Origin: Erigeron canadensis
Lineage: Eukaryota > Streptophyta > Magnoliopsida > Asterales > Asteraceae
Assembly: GCF_010389155.1 (NCBI RefSeq)
Contig: NC_057765.1
Location: 39,575,559-39,639,558, forward strand
Length of the DNA stretch: 64,000 bases
Reading direction: 5' to 3'
Position numbers and translations under genes: made by a program. The notes beneath the pieces are model-generated. The model made no database searches and was not told where the DNA came from. It saw only the letters and a list, made by a program, of their open reading frames with translations. Below are positions 24,481-36,275 of the stretch, piece after piece; position 1 is the stretch's first letter, and each line of letters opens with the position of its first letter.

Positions 24481-25142
24481 AAGGGGTGTTTGGTAGGAGG
24501 GAATTATAGAGAATGAAAATGTAATAGAGAATGAAAATAGCAAGAAAGAGAATGAATATTTGGAAAGAGAATGGATTCCGTTATTTGGTACCTACAGAGA
24601 ATGAATATATAAAAAAAATAAAAATTTAAATAATAATACATTTATTATATATAACATATTGAAAACAAAATACATATATATCTATACTATATTATAAAAG
24701 AAATAACCCCTTTTATTTATGGAAGTGTCAAAAATATGTAATATTTTCACTTAGCACCCCTTAAAATATTTCAACATACACTACCCCATAACATTAATGA
24801 TTAATTTACACTACCAATCCTTTATTCTTTAATATATTTTCATTAACCATTTACATTAATTATCCACACCACTCGACGCCATCTCCACCACCAACACTCG
24901 ACCCCCCACTACAACGACATTGTCACGACCACCGTCGCATTACGCGGGTAACGTGCTAGTGTATATATATATATATATTTCATTATCACTAATTCTTTAT
25001 AATTTGTAGATAATGGAGAGACTAGAATTAATTCTCTTTTCTCTTCTTTTCTTTTCCATTTTCTTTCTTCAATGCAAACAAACAAAGGTACTCTTTTCCA
25101 TTCATTTTCCCCATTTTTCATTTCATCATACCAAACACCTCT
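24481..25142. mobile_element. Tourist-like MITE split by a nested Helitron
   Basis: The ends AGGGGTGTTTGGTA (left) and TACCAAACACCTCT (right) are inverted, and TTA flanks both sides, the standard PIF/Harbinger-Tourist signature. The arms continue inward as gaga-rich and tctc-rich complementary sequence. A 279-bp Helitron (24681-24959) interrupts it. Confidence 0.75.
24681..24959 (+). mobile_element. Non-autonomous Helitron nested in the MITE
   Basis: Starts TCTATACTATATTATAAAAG after an A and ends with the hairpin region CCGTCGCATTACGCGG, a spacer, and GTGCTAG followed by T. Insertion between A and T without target duplication, TC start, 3' hairpin and CTAG end are all present. It has a CAC/GAC-rich 3' third like the Helitron at 3333. 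No coding capacity. Confidence 0.75.
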
Positions 25143-25155
25143 TTAATAATTGTAA

Positions 25156-25190
25156 CTAGAAAATTCCGGACCCCGCGTTGCGGGGTTTTA
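25156..25190 (-). mobile_element. Helitron 3' terminus
   Basis: Minus strand: hairpin CCCCGCAACGCGGGG, spacer TCCGGAATTTT, then CTAG followed by T. The remainder would extend rightwards, where 25320-25450 and 25570-25680 hold two diverged copies of a segment around gttcataacc and ccatggg-like phrases; the 5' end was not located. Confidence 0.55.
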
Positions 25191-26113
25191 ATTGTCTTGT
25201 TGAAATGGTTACGTTATTATTCAACCGCTTAATTAAAAATAATTATGTCATGAATATGTTTGTTTAAAAGTGTGCAAGAAAAATATGTGCCAAAAAAAAA
25301 AGATCGAAAAAGTAAACGGAATGCAATGTGATAAAATTCGAATAATGATGCGGGATATAACATCATCCAATCAAAGAGTTCCACATGATTGTATCGTGTA
25401 AGGATATTAATGCCCATGGTGAGTGTTCATAACCATGGGCTTTAATATATATAGTAATATGGACGAATAGAACAGTGTCAGCGCCCAATATATTTGTTAA
25501 GAACACAAAGCAAAAAAAACTGTGAAAAAAACCAATAAAAACCTAAAGAATAAAACTCGAACGGGATCCGATATAGCAAAATCCAAATAGTAATGCGGAA
25601 TGAAATATAAACCAACGGAACAGTGCCACGTGGCGGTGACACTGTTCATAACCTTGAGCCTTAATGATATTGTAATTGTAATGTAATGTAATGTAATATG
25701 TTAAGAATTAGGACCAAGTAGAACAAAATGAGAATCAATGACAGACTTGATTGCTACTAATCTTTCAAAAAGGACTTAAAATTTATGTGTTTTCCCCCTT
25801 TATATTGTGACTTTATCTTAATGGATGAAACGTATAACATGAAGTTAAATATTTAGCATTGACATAAGCTAATCATTTATTATTTATTTGTTATTTTTCA
25901 AATAATAATATTTCATTTGATGGTAATTAAACATTACTCATCTACTTAACTATACTTAAGTATGCAAAACAAAACAAGTTAAACAACAACAATGTACTCG
26001 TATATGAATCTTCTGAACTTCAATACTAAGATGATAATTTAAAACATTACTCGTCTACTTTAAGTAATCAAATAGGCTTTTAAGTACGATTCCACGTCAC
26101 GTATCGGTCCCAA

Positions 26114-26661
26114 TCAGAGGCGAATCTCTTTAAGGGCCCGTAGGGGCCCGAGCCACCGCCGTTTTTTTTGTTTAGTATTATTAATATATCCGTATTTCGT
26201 CTAAAATAATTTTTATCTATTAAGTCGGTCTCCAAGGATTATTTTTTAAAAAACTTTTAATACGTTTAATAAATTTAATAGTCCAATAAAATTTACCTTT
26301 TTGGTTTTTATAATCCAAAATTAACTTAGTCCATTTATAATTATATGTTTTAGCCTACAATTCACAATCCACGTAACAAGGTCTTCCTTCCTTTTTTGAG
26401 TTTTAGACTCCCGAAAAAAATAAAATTTATCTTTTTAGTTTTTATACCCGCAATTCACTTAGTCCATTCATAATTATATGTTTTAGCTAACAATCCACGT
26501 AAAAAGTTATTTCTCCCACAATCCACAATCCAACGCTTTTTCTCTTGGTATATTCATAAGTATTTGTAGTTTTTTGTTGGTTAGAAACCATGTATTGATA
26601 ATTTGAATGGAAAACTTAAATTATTAGTGTTATTTTTGTTTGATCCGATCTTATCAAGTGT
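26114..26661. other. Remnant next to the MULE, possibly hAT-like
   Basis: cagaggcgaatctctttaag followed by a gggcccgtaggggcccga block resembles a common plant hAT end. Similar sequence in reverse (gcccccactgctaaaacttt...gtcactg) sits on the far side of the MULE at 30177-30210, suggesting the MULE landed inside an older repeat. No target duplication matches, so this remains tentative. Confidence 0.3.
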
Positions 26662-27785
26662 AGAGTAATGCTACACTGACTAATTTTTTACAAACTTTTT
26701 TTACAAACTGACGTGGATACCCACCTCGCCCATCCATGTCATTCCCTATTGTTCTAACTATGGTTAATTTATTTTTAAGAAACCGATCTCTTAACTCAAC
26801 ATTATTGACTCTCTTTCTCTCTCCTAAAAATATAAACCTCCATCTTTTCTGTTCCCAAAATTAGAGACTCAAAAGATCTCCCTAAATACACAAACAAGAT
26901 AAAACAACAAATTAGGGGTGTGAGTTTTGGATACTTTTTAATGTTTTTCTTTGTTCTAGCGACCTCTTTCATGTTGAGGTTCTTGAGTAGCAGTTTATAA
27001 ATCGGATTTGATGCCCGGTTTTCTTCATTGTTGGTGTAAATCATATTCCTTATCCTAAGAAGATTCAATCTTATATACACGTTGGTATTGAAGTTTTATT
27101 GATGGCTTGAAAAAATATAAGTAAGTTATATTTTACACCAAGTGTTTGAGGAAATTAACAATTCCTTTATAAAATTGAAATCTCAGAAAAGGATCTCTTT
27201 TTATGCAAGTGTTTATTTGGGTATGGAAAGAGATAAACAAGAGTATTAAGGCAAAAAGTGAGGATACAATATAGGCTGCTCTAGTTAGAGTATATTATTG
27301 CATTTCATATGATGAGTTAAAACTTAATGTGAATTGCAATAGTGTATTGTGATGATACTACAAATTGGGGTATGGATGGAAAGACTTTTGGGCTATTGGA
27401 AGTAATTCCACGTTTTGAAGTTAACAAGTTTTTGGATGGCAAATAATTTCTGCAAGGTTACATGTGTTTCGAAGGCTCATTGGCTCCTTTAATGTGGATA
27501 TTGATTATTTTTTATGTGCATGTAGTTCGATTGTTCATTTGATGCCATCGACTTTTACTACTGAATATATTTATAAAATTGGTTAGTTTTTGTTATGTAA
27601 GTTGAAGTTCTCTTAGTGAATAATGTATAATATAGGCTATATTTTGTATTGCTGGTATAAGTCTAGTAGGTGGTGGGAATGTCCATCATCTATATTTGTA
27701 TGAATTTTGGTGATTAATATGATAATCGGGGCATTGCTCTCGGTTTATATATATAAAGCTTATCGAGGGTGACGGAAACTTTCAC

Positions 27786-27995
27786 ATGACTGTCGTATCA
27801 CTGAAAAAGTATGTTGATGAGCATATCAAGCTAAACCTGAAGAGTGAGTATGCCACTGGTCTGGTGGATAAACTCATTTTGATCGGGAATGGTATTGCTA
27901 CAGTTCATGATCAGACTTTACTATTGTTCTTATGTCCTTTGTGCAGATTTATGCTAAGACATTACACTATCATGAATCTACAGTATATGAATTAA
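27786..27995 (+). other. Unrecognised 69-codon open frame inside the MULE
   Basis: The frame starts MTVVSLKKYVDEHIKL and has a fairly protein-like first 50 codons (AEYATG-like and LVDKLILIGNG segments) with balanced composition, unlike nearby AT-driven frames. I do not recognise a family. It could be a captured gene fragment or chance. Confidence 0.2.
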
Positions 27996-28146
27996 CGATG
28001 TTTCTACAACATTTTAGTCACATATAAGTATCTAAATTGTCTTTTTTGATAACCAAATGATTTACAATGGGGTCATTTGTGCCAAAAACATACAGGTAGC
28101 ATTTCAAGTTGGCTCAAACACTAGAAACCATACTTAAAGTTTACTC

Positions 28147-29661
28147 TTAAATTGTCTTTTTCATGATATGCCACAAGCACCACCTAACAAAAAAGTAGTA
28201 TATATGAAAAAAATAGTTTATAAACTTATCATTTAAAAGATTTATGAACAAAGGCAAACTAGTTGCTGTTAATTGACCATTTTCTATAAAATTGCAATGG
28301 CTTGTAAATACATAAAGTATACTAACTAGTTGGGAAGGAAAAAAGATATCACCTATGACGTGCATCAGGAAACACCATTTGTATTGCGTTCTTCATTGCT
28401 TGGTCCTGATCTGTGATAATGGCTTTTGGAGGACGTCCACACATACAAGCAAGCCATGACTGGAATAGCCATTTGAATGTCTCAGTATCTTCATTTGAAA
28501 TCAATCCGCAACCAAGCAATATTGATTGTCCATGATGATTTACTCCTACAAGTGGAGCCATTGGCATCTCATACTCATTTGTTAGATATGTTGTATCGAA
28601 TGTGACCACATCCCCAAATTCCTCATAAGCTGCTCTACTCCTCGCATCAGCCCAAAACAAACTCCTTAGTCGATTTTCCTCATCTAAATCCCATGTGTAA
28701 AAGAAGTCACGATCAGAAGATTGAACCTTCGTGAAATAACTTTGAATTGCTTGAGCATCACCTTCTCCAAATATCAACCGTTTGACCTTATCAATGTAGT
28801 TGCGGCAATCCTTTTCTGTAAATGGTACATTTTCATATCCCCCACTCTCCACGACAAAGGTATTGAAACCCTTATTCATTCTTACCCTAGCTCTTTGATA
28901 TATCTCAAGTCGTCTTTTGACATTTCGGTTTACGAACCTATGACACCGATAAAAACGTCCTTTACTTGGACTAAACGGATGATTGTGTTTGAGTTCAACT
29001 TTAGACACATTCCATTTTTTATCATTGCCAAGAACTGCATTAACTTTTGCTGGGCAATTTGTTTTCGAAACGGGTCGAGGGTTCAAGATATTTTTCGATT
29101 TTGAGACCGACTTCCCAGCCCGATTACATGAAATAGTTGCATACTTTCTCTCATCATTGGTATAAGACTTTCGCGAAGACCTCTTGTACACTCCAAATCC
29201 TTTCTTTTTCCCATAATATGCGTAAAACCTAGCAAGCTCTTCAATAGTATCAAAGGTCATGCCAATCTTTGGCTCTTCAATATCGTCATCATGGTTAAAA
29301 GTGCTGTTACTTTTGTCTTGGGAAATACTCTCTTCATGTTGTTCACCTACATCAGCACTTATCTCACACGTAGTTTCTTTTTCATGGCCAATTTGATGCC
29401 TACAATGAACCACAATTATTTTAAATTAATTTTTGAGCAACTTAACATAGTCTAGCCCATTTTTCAATGTTATATCATTACTCGAATTCAACATGAACTA
29501 AATCAGACTGTCTTTTATATCACTACTTTCATTAAATTTTGAGCAGCTTAAAACGAAGTTGTCTTTTATCGCTAAAGTCTCATAGCATTTGTAATATAAA
29601 GCTGCATGATTTTTGCGAGTGTAGTTCCAACAGAAAACTAAATCAAGCCTGTAATATATAT

Positions 29662-29695
<34 letters not shown>

Positions 29696-29953
29696 ACTTA
29701 CTCATTTACATCCTCAAAACACTGAAACTGCTTAGATTTTGATGATGACTCGGGGTAATGGCCTTTGATCAGAATCCCGTGATAACCCTTGATCATAATT
29801 TGGTGATAACTCTTGATCAGAATTCGATAAGAACCCTTGACCAGAGTCAGATAATAACCCATCATCTTCTGACGGAGAAGAAAGAAAAGAGGAGCGATCT
29901 GATAATACGTCTTCATCACTTAATGGAGAAGAAAAGGATGAATATTCATTCAT
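28147..29953 (-). pseudogene. FAR1/FHY3-related MULE transposase, truncated
   Basis: Exon 1 about 29953-29702 (acidic Ser/Asp-rich; strong GTAAGT donor), exon 2 29399-28353, exon 3 28183-28147. Exon 2 encodes the FAR1 DNA-binding domain (FDTIEELARFYAYYGKKKGF; Cys/His residues of the zinc-binding fold in ISCNRAG, TNCPAK and LKHNHPF), then the MULE DDE core with the first Asp (VVTFDTTYL) and second Asp (ITDQDQAMKNAI). Exon 3 adds RWCLWHIMKK and stops, so the third catalytic residue (Glu) and the SWIM zinc finger are missing. The acidic frame of exon 1 also meets a stop at 29732 before the donor, and joining needs a one-base shift. So the copy is probably dead. Such proteins bind DNA in the nucleus; relatives are FAR1, FHY3 and the Jittery transposase. 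Confidence 0.85.
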
Positions 29954-30166
29954 GTTGAGAAGCAGTTTTTTTGGTGTAGACGGAAGAGAAGATTATGTTG
30001 ATATTATGGAGGGAGAAAAAGAATATTGATTACGATGAGTTTATTTGACCTAGGTTAATTAACCTTGTTTAAGTAAAATAAGGAATGACATGGATGGGCC
30101 AGGTGGGTATCCACGTCAGTTTGTAAAAATAGGTTTGTAAAAAATTAGTTAGTGTAGCATTACTCT

Positions 30167-30548
30167 TAAATTTTTTGGCCCCCACTGCTAAAACTTTTAA
30201 GATCTGTCACTGATCTGATATAACGATACTTGTCTCGAAAATTCTCCAAAATATGGTACCGATTCCGATCTAATTTGAAATTCGATACCACATTCCGCTG
30301 GGATGTCCTAAAACCAATCCCGACTATCAACAAAAGTGTATCACTTTCTGGTACCGAAATCGAGAGGATCCAAACTTGGGGAATTATGCACATCTAGGGG
30401 AAAAAAAAGAAAGATAGGGACTTCATGAAACAGTTTTGAGAAGAACAGGTAGTGGATATGTAAATAAAGAAAAGAACATGTATCATGTGAGGTGACGGAT
30501 TAAAACAGGATTTTTGTATATGAATTATTATTAGTATTATATATTATA
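30167..30548. other. Flank between the MULE and the V-ATPase gene
   Basis: 380 bp upstream of the VHA-E promoter. It begins with the possible hAT end at 30177-30210. Otherwise nothing recognised. Confidence 0.4.
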
Positions 30549-30585
30549 CTATACAAAATCTGATCTGATCTGATCTGATCTGATC
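30549..30585 (+). promoter_or_regulatory. TATA-like box and (ATCTG)n tract of VHA-E
   Basis: CTATACAAAA at 30549-30558 is a plausible TATA element, followed at once by about 5.6 units of ATCTG (30558-30585), a microsatellite near the expected transcription start. The 5' UTR would be about 105 nt. Confidence 0.4.
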
Positions 30586-30691
30586 ACCACTCATCGATCT
30601 TTGCCATCTGCCCCAATCTCCTCTTCATCAATTCCCAATTCCAATTAACCCAAATTTTAAGAGAAAAAAAATAAACAAAGAGAAAGCAAAG

Positions 30692-33473
30692 ATGAACGAT
30701 GCAGATGTATCAAAGCAGATTCAGCAGATGGTTAGATTCATCCGCCAAGAAGCCGAGGAAAAAGCCAACGAGATCTCCGTTTCCGCTGAAGAAGTAATTT
30801 TTATCACTCTTTATTTTCTATTTCAATTTCATTATAATAATCTTATTTATTGAAATATGATGATTTTCTATTCAGGGTTTAGTTAAATAAATAAACTAAC
30901 ATCGTGATCATAGTATTTAAATTAATATATATATATATATATATTTACTATTCAATTATAGTTAAATTCATTTGTAGATTCTGTTAGAAGCCGTGGTTAA
31001 GTTTGTGCTATATATATATGATGATGAGATAAGATGGCAATCTGTTTGTTAGTTTACGGATTTAGTTTGTCGACAGGAATTCAACATTGAGAAGTTGCAA
31101 TTAGTGGAGGCCGAGAAAAAGAAGATCCGGCAAGAGTATGAGCGTAAACAGAAACAAGTCGAAGTTCGTAAGAAAATGTATAACTCAACTTTATGTTATT
31201 TTTGTAGTTACAATTTCATGCGGTTTGCTTGTTTTGAGACAATTCTATATTTGCTTTAGGCTAAGTAGTAGCATTGTACTGCGCAATGCCGCTGACAGAT
31301 AGTTTAGGTAGTTTTTTGGGCTTGTTAAAATTTAAGTTCTAGAATTAAGTTAGAATATTTGATTTTATAATTCCCGGACTGTTATGGATGGTGGCCGGTG
31401 GTAGTGCCGGCGAAAAGGTGCTGTGTTACTTTCTGATTGGTGTGACGTACTCTTAAAGGGGGATGGGTCTTATGCTTTTAATGATGTTGTACTGTAGAAA
31501 TTTTGATATAGATATAGATAATATGTACAAGTTGTTAGGTTTTGTAATATGATTTATATACGTTAAATAGTTTGGTGACACTGGTCAGCCATCATGTGTT
31601 TAGTTTTATTTTTAAGTCTTGAGATTACAGTATTATGTTACAGTTGTTTGTTCAATGAGTATTGAAAAGGATTTTATTGCTAAGTATAGTGTATCTGATT
31701 GCTTTTTACGATGTTTGTTGTAGTGAATATTCCATGCAGCTCAATGCTTCTCGTATCAAGGTTCTTCAAGCACAGGATGACTTGGTTACTGCCATGAGAG
31801 AGACAGCATCAAAGGATCTTTTGAATGTCAGCCATCAGAAGTTTCAACACCATCATAACTATGAAGGACTGATGAAATCTCTCATTGTCCAGGTACTAAT
31901 TGAACATGACCCATATGAGAGAAATTTTTTAATACCATATGATGGCACAACACCATATTGCCTAGAGCCCTAAAGGTTAAAGACTTCCACTTGATGAAAT
32001 TTATTGAAAAGTGTAAGAGGATACGCTACTGTATGCCACATGTGATACCCATACCTTTGAGTGTTGTGTTTTTTCTTTTTTTTTATCGTTTATGAATCCT
32101 GTTAGTCATTTTATTTTTAGATCAAGGGGAAGGTATCCTGATGGATGCAAAACTCTATAAACCTGCCTAGGCTACAAACATGTTACATTATCTTTGTATG
32201 GGTGAGTCTGGCAGGATGGGTAATGGGTCAACACACCTTTATGTGTAGTCCCTTTTTTGTTTCTCATTAATAGTTAGTGTCATAAATATGATTAATGTTC
32301 ATTTTCATTTTCATGGGAAGGTTTTCACTATTGTCAATTTATGGGCCAAATGACTGGGACATATTCACTTTTATTTACTTGTATTTCCATGGGAAGGTTT
32401 TCACTATTGTATCATTTATATCCAACAAACTATGTGTTTCAGGGTTTGCTGAGACTTAAAGAACCATCTGTGTTATTGCGTTGCCGGAAAGAAGATGAGC
32501 ATGTTGTCCACTCTGTTTTGCATGCAGCAAAGGCAGAATATGCAGGGAAAACACATGTTCATGAACCCGAGATCATAGTGGACACGATACACCTTCCATC
32601 TGCCCCTTCCCATAAGGATCCTCATGCTCTTTCTTGGTACATCTCTGTTTGAGTCTAATTATCTGATCGACCCTATTTTTTTTATATTCATTAGTTCTAA
32701 TTCTTTCGATATACTAAGAAAACACTTATAATATCCTCATGAATTTTCAGCTCCGGAGGTGTAGTTTTGGCTTCCCGGGATGGTAAAATTGTGTTTGAAA
32801 ACACACTTGATGCTCGTTTGGATGTTATATTCCGTGGGAAACTTCCAGAGGTACCCTATATTTACAGTCTTCTCTTGAATAATTTTTGTTCCAAGAAAAT
32901 TTGGTTCAACACATGATATGCGCTACTTCATAATAAGATAGAAATTCTGATAACTCAAGCTTAGACATTATAACAAATTGCTAGTCCTCTTCCTGACAGA
33001 TAAACAGACTGCATGTATGTGTCAATTTTTGACAGATTTCATCTGGGTATGGGTTTTTGTTTGTATCTGACAGATTTCTAAGAAACAATACAAAAGATAT
33101 ACTCTGATTATTCAAAAAATCTGAGATATTTGATAGATGATACTCGACTAGATACTCTGTTCGGGACTTCGGGTTTGCAATCATCTATATACTTGACGAT
33201 CCCAAATATTTAGTGTAATGTTCATCATAATCTTTTATGTCAGTAGTGCATTTTTGTCCCATTTGTGAATGAATATGGATAAAATCAGAAAATTTAGCAG
33301 AAATGTAAATGGGTCAATTGGATTGAAACGTAAAAGTCATGCAACCTCTTAGGCTGTTCTATTTAATTTGTTTTTTATTATTATGGAAATCATATAGTTT
33401 TTTGTTCATCTTCTGATTTTAGACCCTTACTTCGCAGATCCGCAGGCTATTGTTTAGCCAGGTAGCTGCATAA
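30692..33473 (+). CDS. VHA-E: V-type proton ATPase subunit E
   Basis: Peripheral-stalk subunit of the vacuolar H+-ATPase: it pairs with subunit G to hold the V1 head against the membrane sector on tonoplast and trans-Golgi membranes. Six exons: 30692-30793, 31077-31177, 31724-31892, 32443-32636, 32751-32850, 33438-33473; all joins keep frame, giving 233 aa, the usual size. Seen: MNDADVSKQIQQMVRFIRQE start, long charged helix (EAEKKKIRQEYERKQKQVEV), KKIEYSMQLNASRIKVLQAQ, the globular C-terminal part with SGGVVLASRDGKIVFENTLD and RLDVIFRGKLPEIRRLLFSQ, ending VAA. These match plant VHA-E1-3 closely. AATAAA at 33642-33647 is a likely poly(A) signal. The start context AAAGATGAACG and absence of an upstream in-frame ATG fix the start. 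Confidence 0.95.
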
Positions 33474-33649
33474 TTGGTGATATTGTGCATCAATCTATTC
33501 ATTCCAAGTTTGTCGGCATTTATGAGAGGAATCAGCGTTGGATGGTTGTCAGTATAATTTGTGTTTAAATATTTATGTCATTGTAAGTCTGCTTAGTAGA
33601 CATGCCGCGGCCATGGCAAAAGACAGCATCCCATTTGTTTGAATAAAGA

Positions 33650-34418
33650 AAATGTTGCATGTTATATCCTATATTCCTATGTATTCTTTTGTTAAGAGGC
33701 TTCGTCACTTTTGACCCTTTTTGCTCGTGAAAATGTAATCTTTAAACCTTCTTTGGACCTTACGTGTGTTTCTTTAGATAATTGTTTTATTGCTTAATTT
33801 CCATCTGCTCTACCCAACAGTAGAAAGTTTGTTTCTAGAAGGATCTGTGGTTTGTTGGCACAGAGTCCGAAATTGGAGAATGAAAGTATACGGGTTTTAC
33901 AAATGTGTTCTACAAAAGGCTTCCAAAAAACATACAAATATACTTTTAGCACTTGAGAACTTGAACTTTTATGAAGGGGCAGAAACGTTAGAAGCTGAAC
34001 TACTTTATATCAATCACATATATATGCGAAATATGTGACCATTAATTGTACAAGCACATTAGGCGAACACAATTACTAAAACGAATTCGGTGACTTGAAA
34101 ATTATACATGCGATAATCATTTGTTCTAAGAATACACGTGAAACCAAAAAACCTAATCAAAATTGAAGTAAACAAACAAATTAAACACCGTACTTGTAAC
34201 AAAGAATATGCACGAATGATCAAATATTTTGGGAATCAAATTAACATCAGATAAGGTTTTCAGCCATATGATCAATTTTACAGCCTTGCAACATTAATCT
34301 CCATCTTGAGTGTGTGTGTGTGTGTGTCGGTTGTTCCTGAGCGACTTCGAGGGCCAGCTATCGCGATACTGCTAGCTTGAAAACAAATTACTCATCAAGT
34401 TCTTCATTAAAAGTGTAA
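33650..34418. other. Intergenic, no gene seen
   Basis: Spacer after the VHA-E 3' end. It holds a short (GT)n run near 34312-34328. Open frames here look like chance. Confidence 0.45.
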
Positions 34419-35640
34419 TTAACTGATTTTGATGCCGTGCATATATTCAAACAAATTACAGTGATACATTCGGATATCTTCATCATCGAGTCCGTCATAA
34501 TCACTAAATACGCCGACTTCATACAATGTGCCATTTTTTAGAGTGTAAATAAATAACTGGTTTCGACAATGGGCATTGGTCATAACAATGTCTCCGGCAT
34601 TGTTCCAAAGACCTAAAACCTTTATGTGTCGATGAGGAAGAGGCGGTTTGGTGTCAAAACAACAATGCATCTTCCAGCTGCAGCATTCTTTCAATACCAA
34701 AATCCCAATTTTAAGGTCAACGGAATCTTGATACACAAATCCAACTTCATTATGTAGATAAACCAAATGCTCATCCACCCAATTCAAACATGATGCTTGT
34801 CCTCGAGGAGCATCAATCAACCCGAATTCCTCCTTTGTAACGTCAAATAATATTACTCTTCCTTTTCTAATTCTTACTAATTCATTGTTGTTATCTAGAC
34901 AACTGACTAACCAATGCAAACGCCCACGCGCAAATATACCTTCCCCCTTTATGGGATAACACGGGACTTGTGCTATCCTATGCAACATGTACCATGGTGC
35001 ATATATAGGTGTTCGTTGACATCATAAAATTCCGATGAACACATATAATGTTGAAGCAAAACACACACCATCTTGAAAGTATTGGTTGACTCATCAAAAC
35101 CAAGCCCACATGACTCTTGTTCCATACAGAGTGACGACGTACGTATGTGACAACCAAATATCGTTTGGTGGCAACTCGTAACGTTCTTTTCGTAGAGGAT
35201 GGATTACAACCAAGTTAAACGGTGCACGTCCTAGATCATCTTGTTGTCGTGATGAAGAATATAGTACGTAGCCCATTGCAACAACCTAGAATTATGTCGT
35301 TTTTCCAATAAGGACTACTACTACTACTACAGATCGATGAGATCGAGTACGTAGATGAGGCCCTAAGCTAATTCTGTTACAATACTCAAACTCTAGAATT
35401 GGCTTCTTGCTCACCTGGATAGCGCGCAGTAATTAGCTCCTGATCATAAGCATCAACCGTATTCGAAAAATTGAGTGTGCAGGAGGGTTGGTTGGAATAT
35501 TCATCATGATCACCAAGGTGAATCATGATACAAGTGGGGCCCGCTAGTGATTGTCGACCATGAATCGCTTCCAGGTATGGATCGTTGATGATATTGTTTG
35601 CATACACACCGGAAACAAACCGGAATTCTATATCGCCAAT
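34419..35640 (-). pseudogene. F-box-associated (FBA type 3) gene, decayed
   Basis: Three minus-strand blocks line up as the C-terminal part of a plant F-box protein. 35640-35386: RFVSGVYANNIINDPYLEAI, the region after the F-box, through CIMIHLGDHDEYS. 35276-35000: MGYVLYSSSRQQDDLG, then NLVVIHPLRKERYELPP, followed after a frame change by GLGFDESTNTFKMVCVLL. 34988-34419: IAQVPCYPIKGEGIFARGRL, HWLVSCLD, VILFDVTKEEFGLIDAPRG, FIYTLKNGTLYEVG. Two frameshifts (near 35100 and 34985) and a stop-containing gap (35386-35280) break it, and no F-box motif precedes it. Intact relatives act as substrate receptors of SCF ubiquitin ligases; this copy cannot make a full protein. Confidence 0.75.
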
Positions 35641-36101
35641 ATCAAAATTTTATGACGATTATATTATAATTAGATTTAGATGAATGAAAAAAATTCACTT
35701 ATATGTAAATTTTCTTAATATGTGTGGTTTTAATAGAATACGTCAAAGCTTGGGTCTCGCGTCAAATATATGTCGGTTTATTTATTCCAACTATATGGTT
35801 CCTAGATTAATTAATATATTTTTATGTGAATTATAATTAAACTTAGGAACCTTGGCTCTTACGTAAACAAATATGTACACGTAATTAATTGAAAATTGAT
35901 ATCTACGATACATTAATTATAAAATGATAAAATAGTAAATATTAAAGACAAAAAGGTAAGATATATCTACTTTTTTTTCTTCTAATTCTTAAACGGATAG
36001 GGCTGATATTATAAAATATATTCATGGGCTTGTTTTATGGACCAAGCCCGTGATCTTTTCACGTAACAACATCTTGGTTACCACTTACCCAATTGAGTGA
36101 G
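35641..36101. other. Intergenic, no gene seen
   Basis: AT-rich spacer upstream of the F-box remnant. No F-box-coding sequence was found here in any frame. Confidence 0.45.
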
Positions 36102-36275
36102 GTTTTTTTTTTTTTTTCGAAAGACAGTATACAAATATATGTAGATGTATATACCATTGATTTTTATGAAAAAATCTCATAAGATTTAACCAGGTTTTGA
36201 ACTTCGGTTTGTGGAGAAATCCCCTCGTGCCTCCACACTAAGTCTCAGACAATTGTGAGTTAATCTACATCTCAT
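36102..36275 (-). mobile_element. Possible tRNA-derived SINE
   Basis: Minus strand: a candidate A box (TTAGTGTGGAGG) and B-box-like GAAGTTCAAAACC, followed after some 70 bp by a run of 16 A residues (the T run at 36102-36117). Layout and tail fit a SINE. No flanking duplication was confirmed. Confidence 0.4.

Larger units (their letters stand above)
26662..30166 (-). mobile_element. MULE-type transposon with FAR1-like transposase exons
   Basis: Terminal inverted repeats of about 85 bp: left 26662 onward (agagtaatgctacactgact...gacgtggatacccacct...ccatccatgtcattcc), and the right end at 30166 reads almost the same on the other strand with a few mismatches. The 3.5-kb element holds the broken FAR1-type transposase gene on the minus strand. 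I could not find a clean 9-bp target duplication. The stretch 26750-28140 contains no recognised transposase sequence and may be filler or captured DNA. Confidence 0.85.

Noticed and set aside
26802..27080. 92-codon minus-strand frame inside the MULE
   Set aside because: Lys/Asn/Ile-rich from AT composition and no match to the missing transposase C-terminus (no catalytic Glu context, no SWIM motif).
28721..29104. Open frame of 127 codons on the plus strand
   Set aside because: It is antisense to the FAR1-type exon 2, which has clear protein homology; the plus frame has no recognisable motif.
29640..29696. TA-rich palindrome resembling a small hairpin
   Set aside because: Simple (TA)n microsatellite in a transposon intron; self-complementarity is trivial.
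31662..31973. 103-codon open frame with a signal-peptide-like start
   Set aside because: It is VHA-E exon 3 plus intron on both sides; the hydrophobic start is translated intron.
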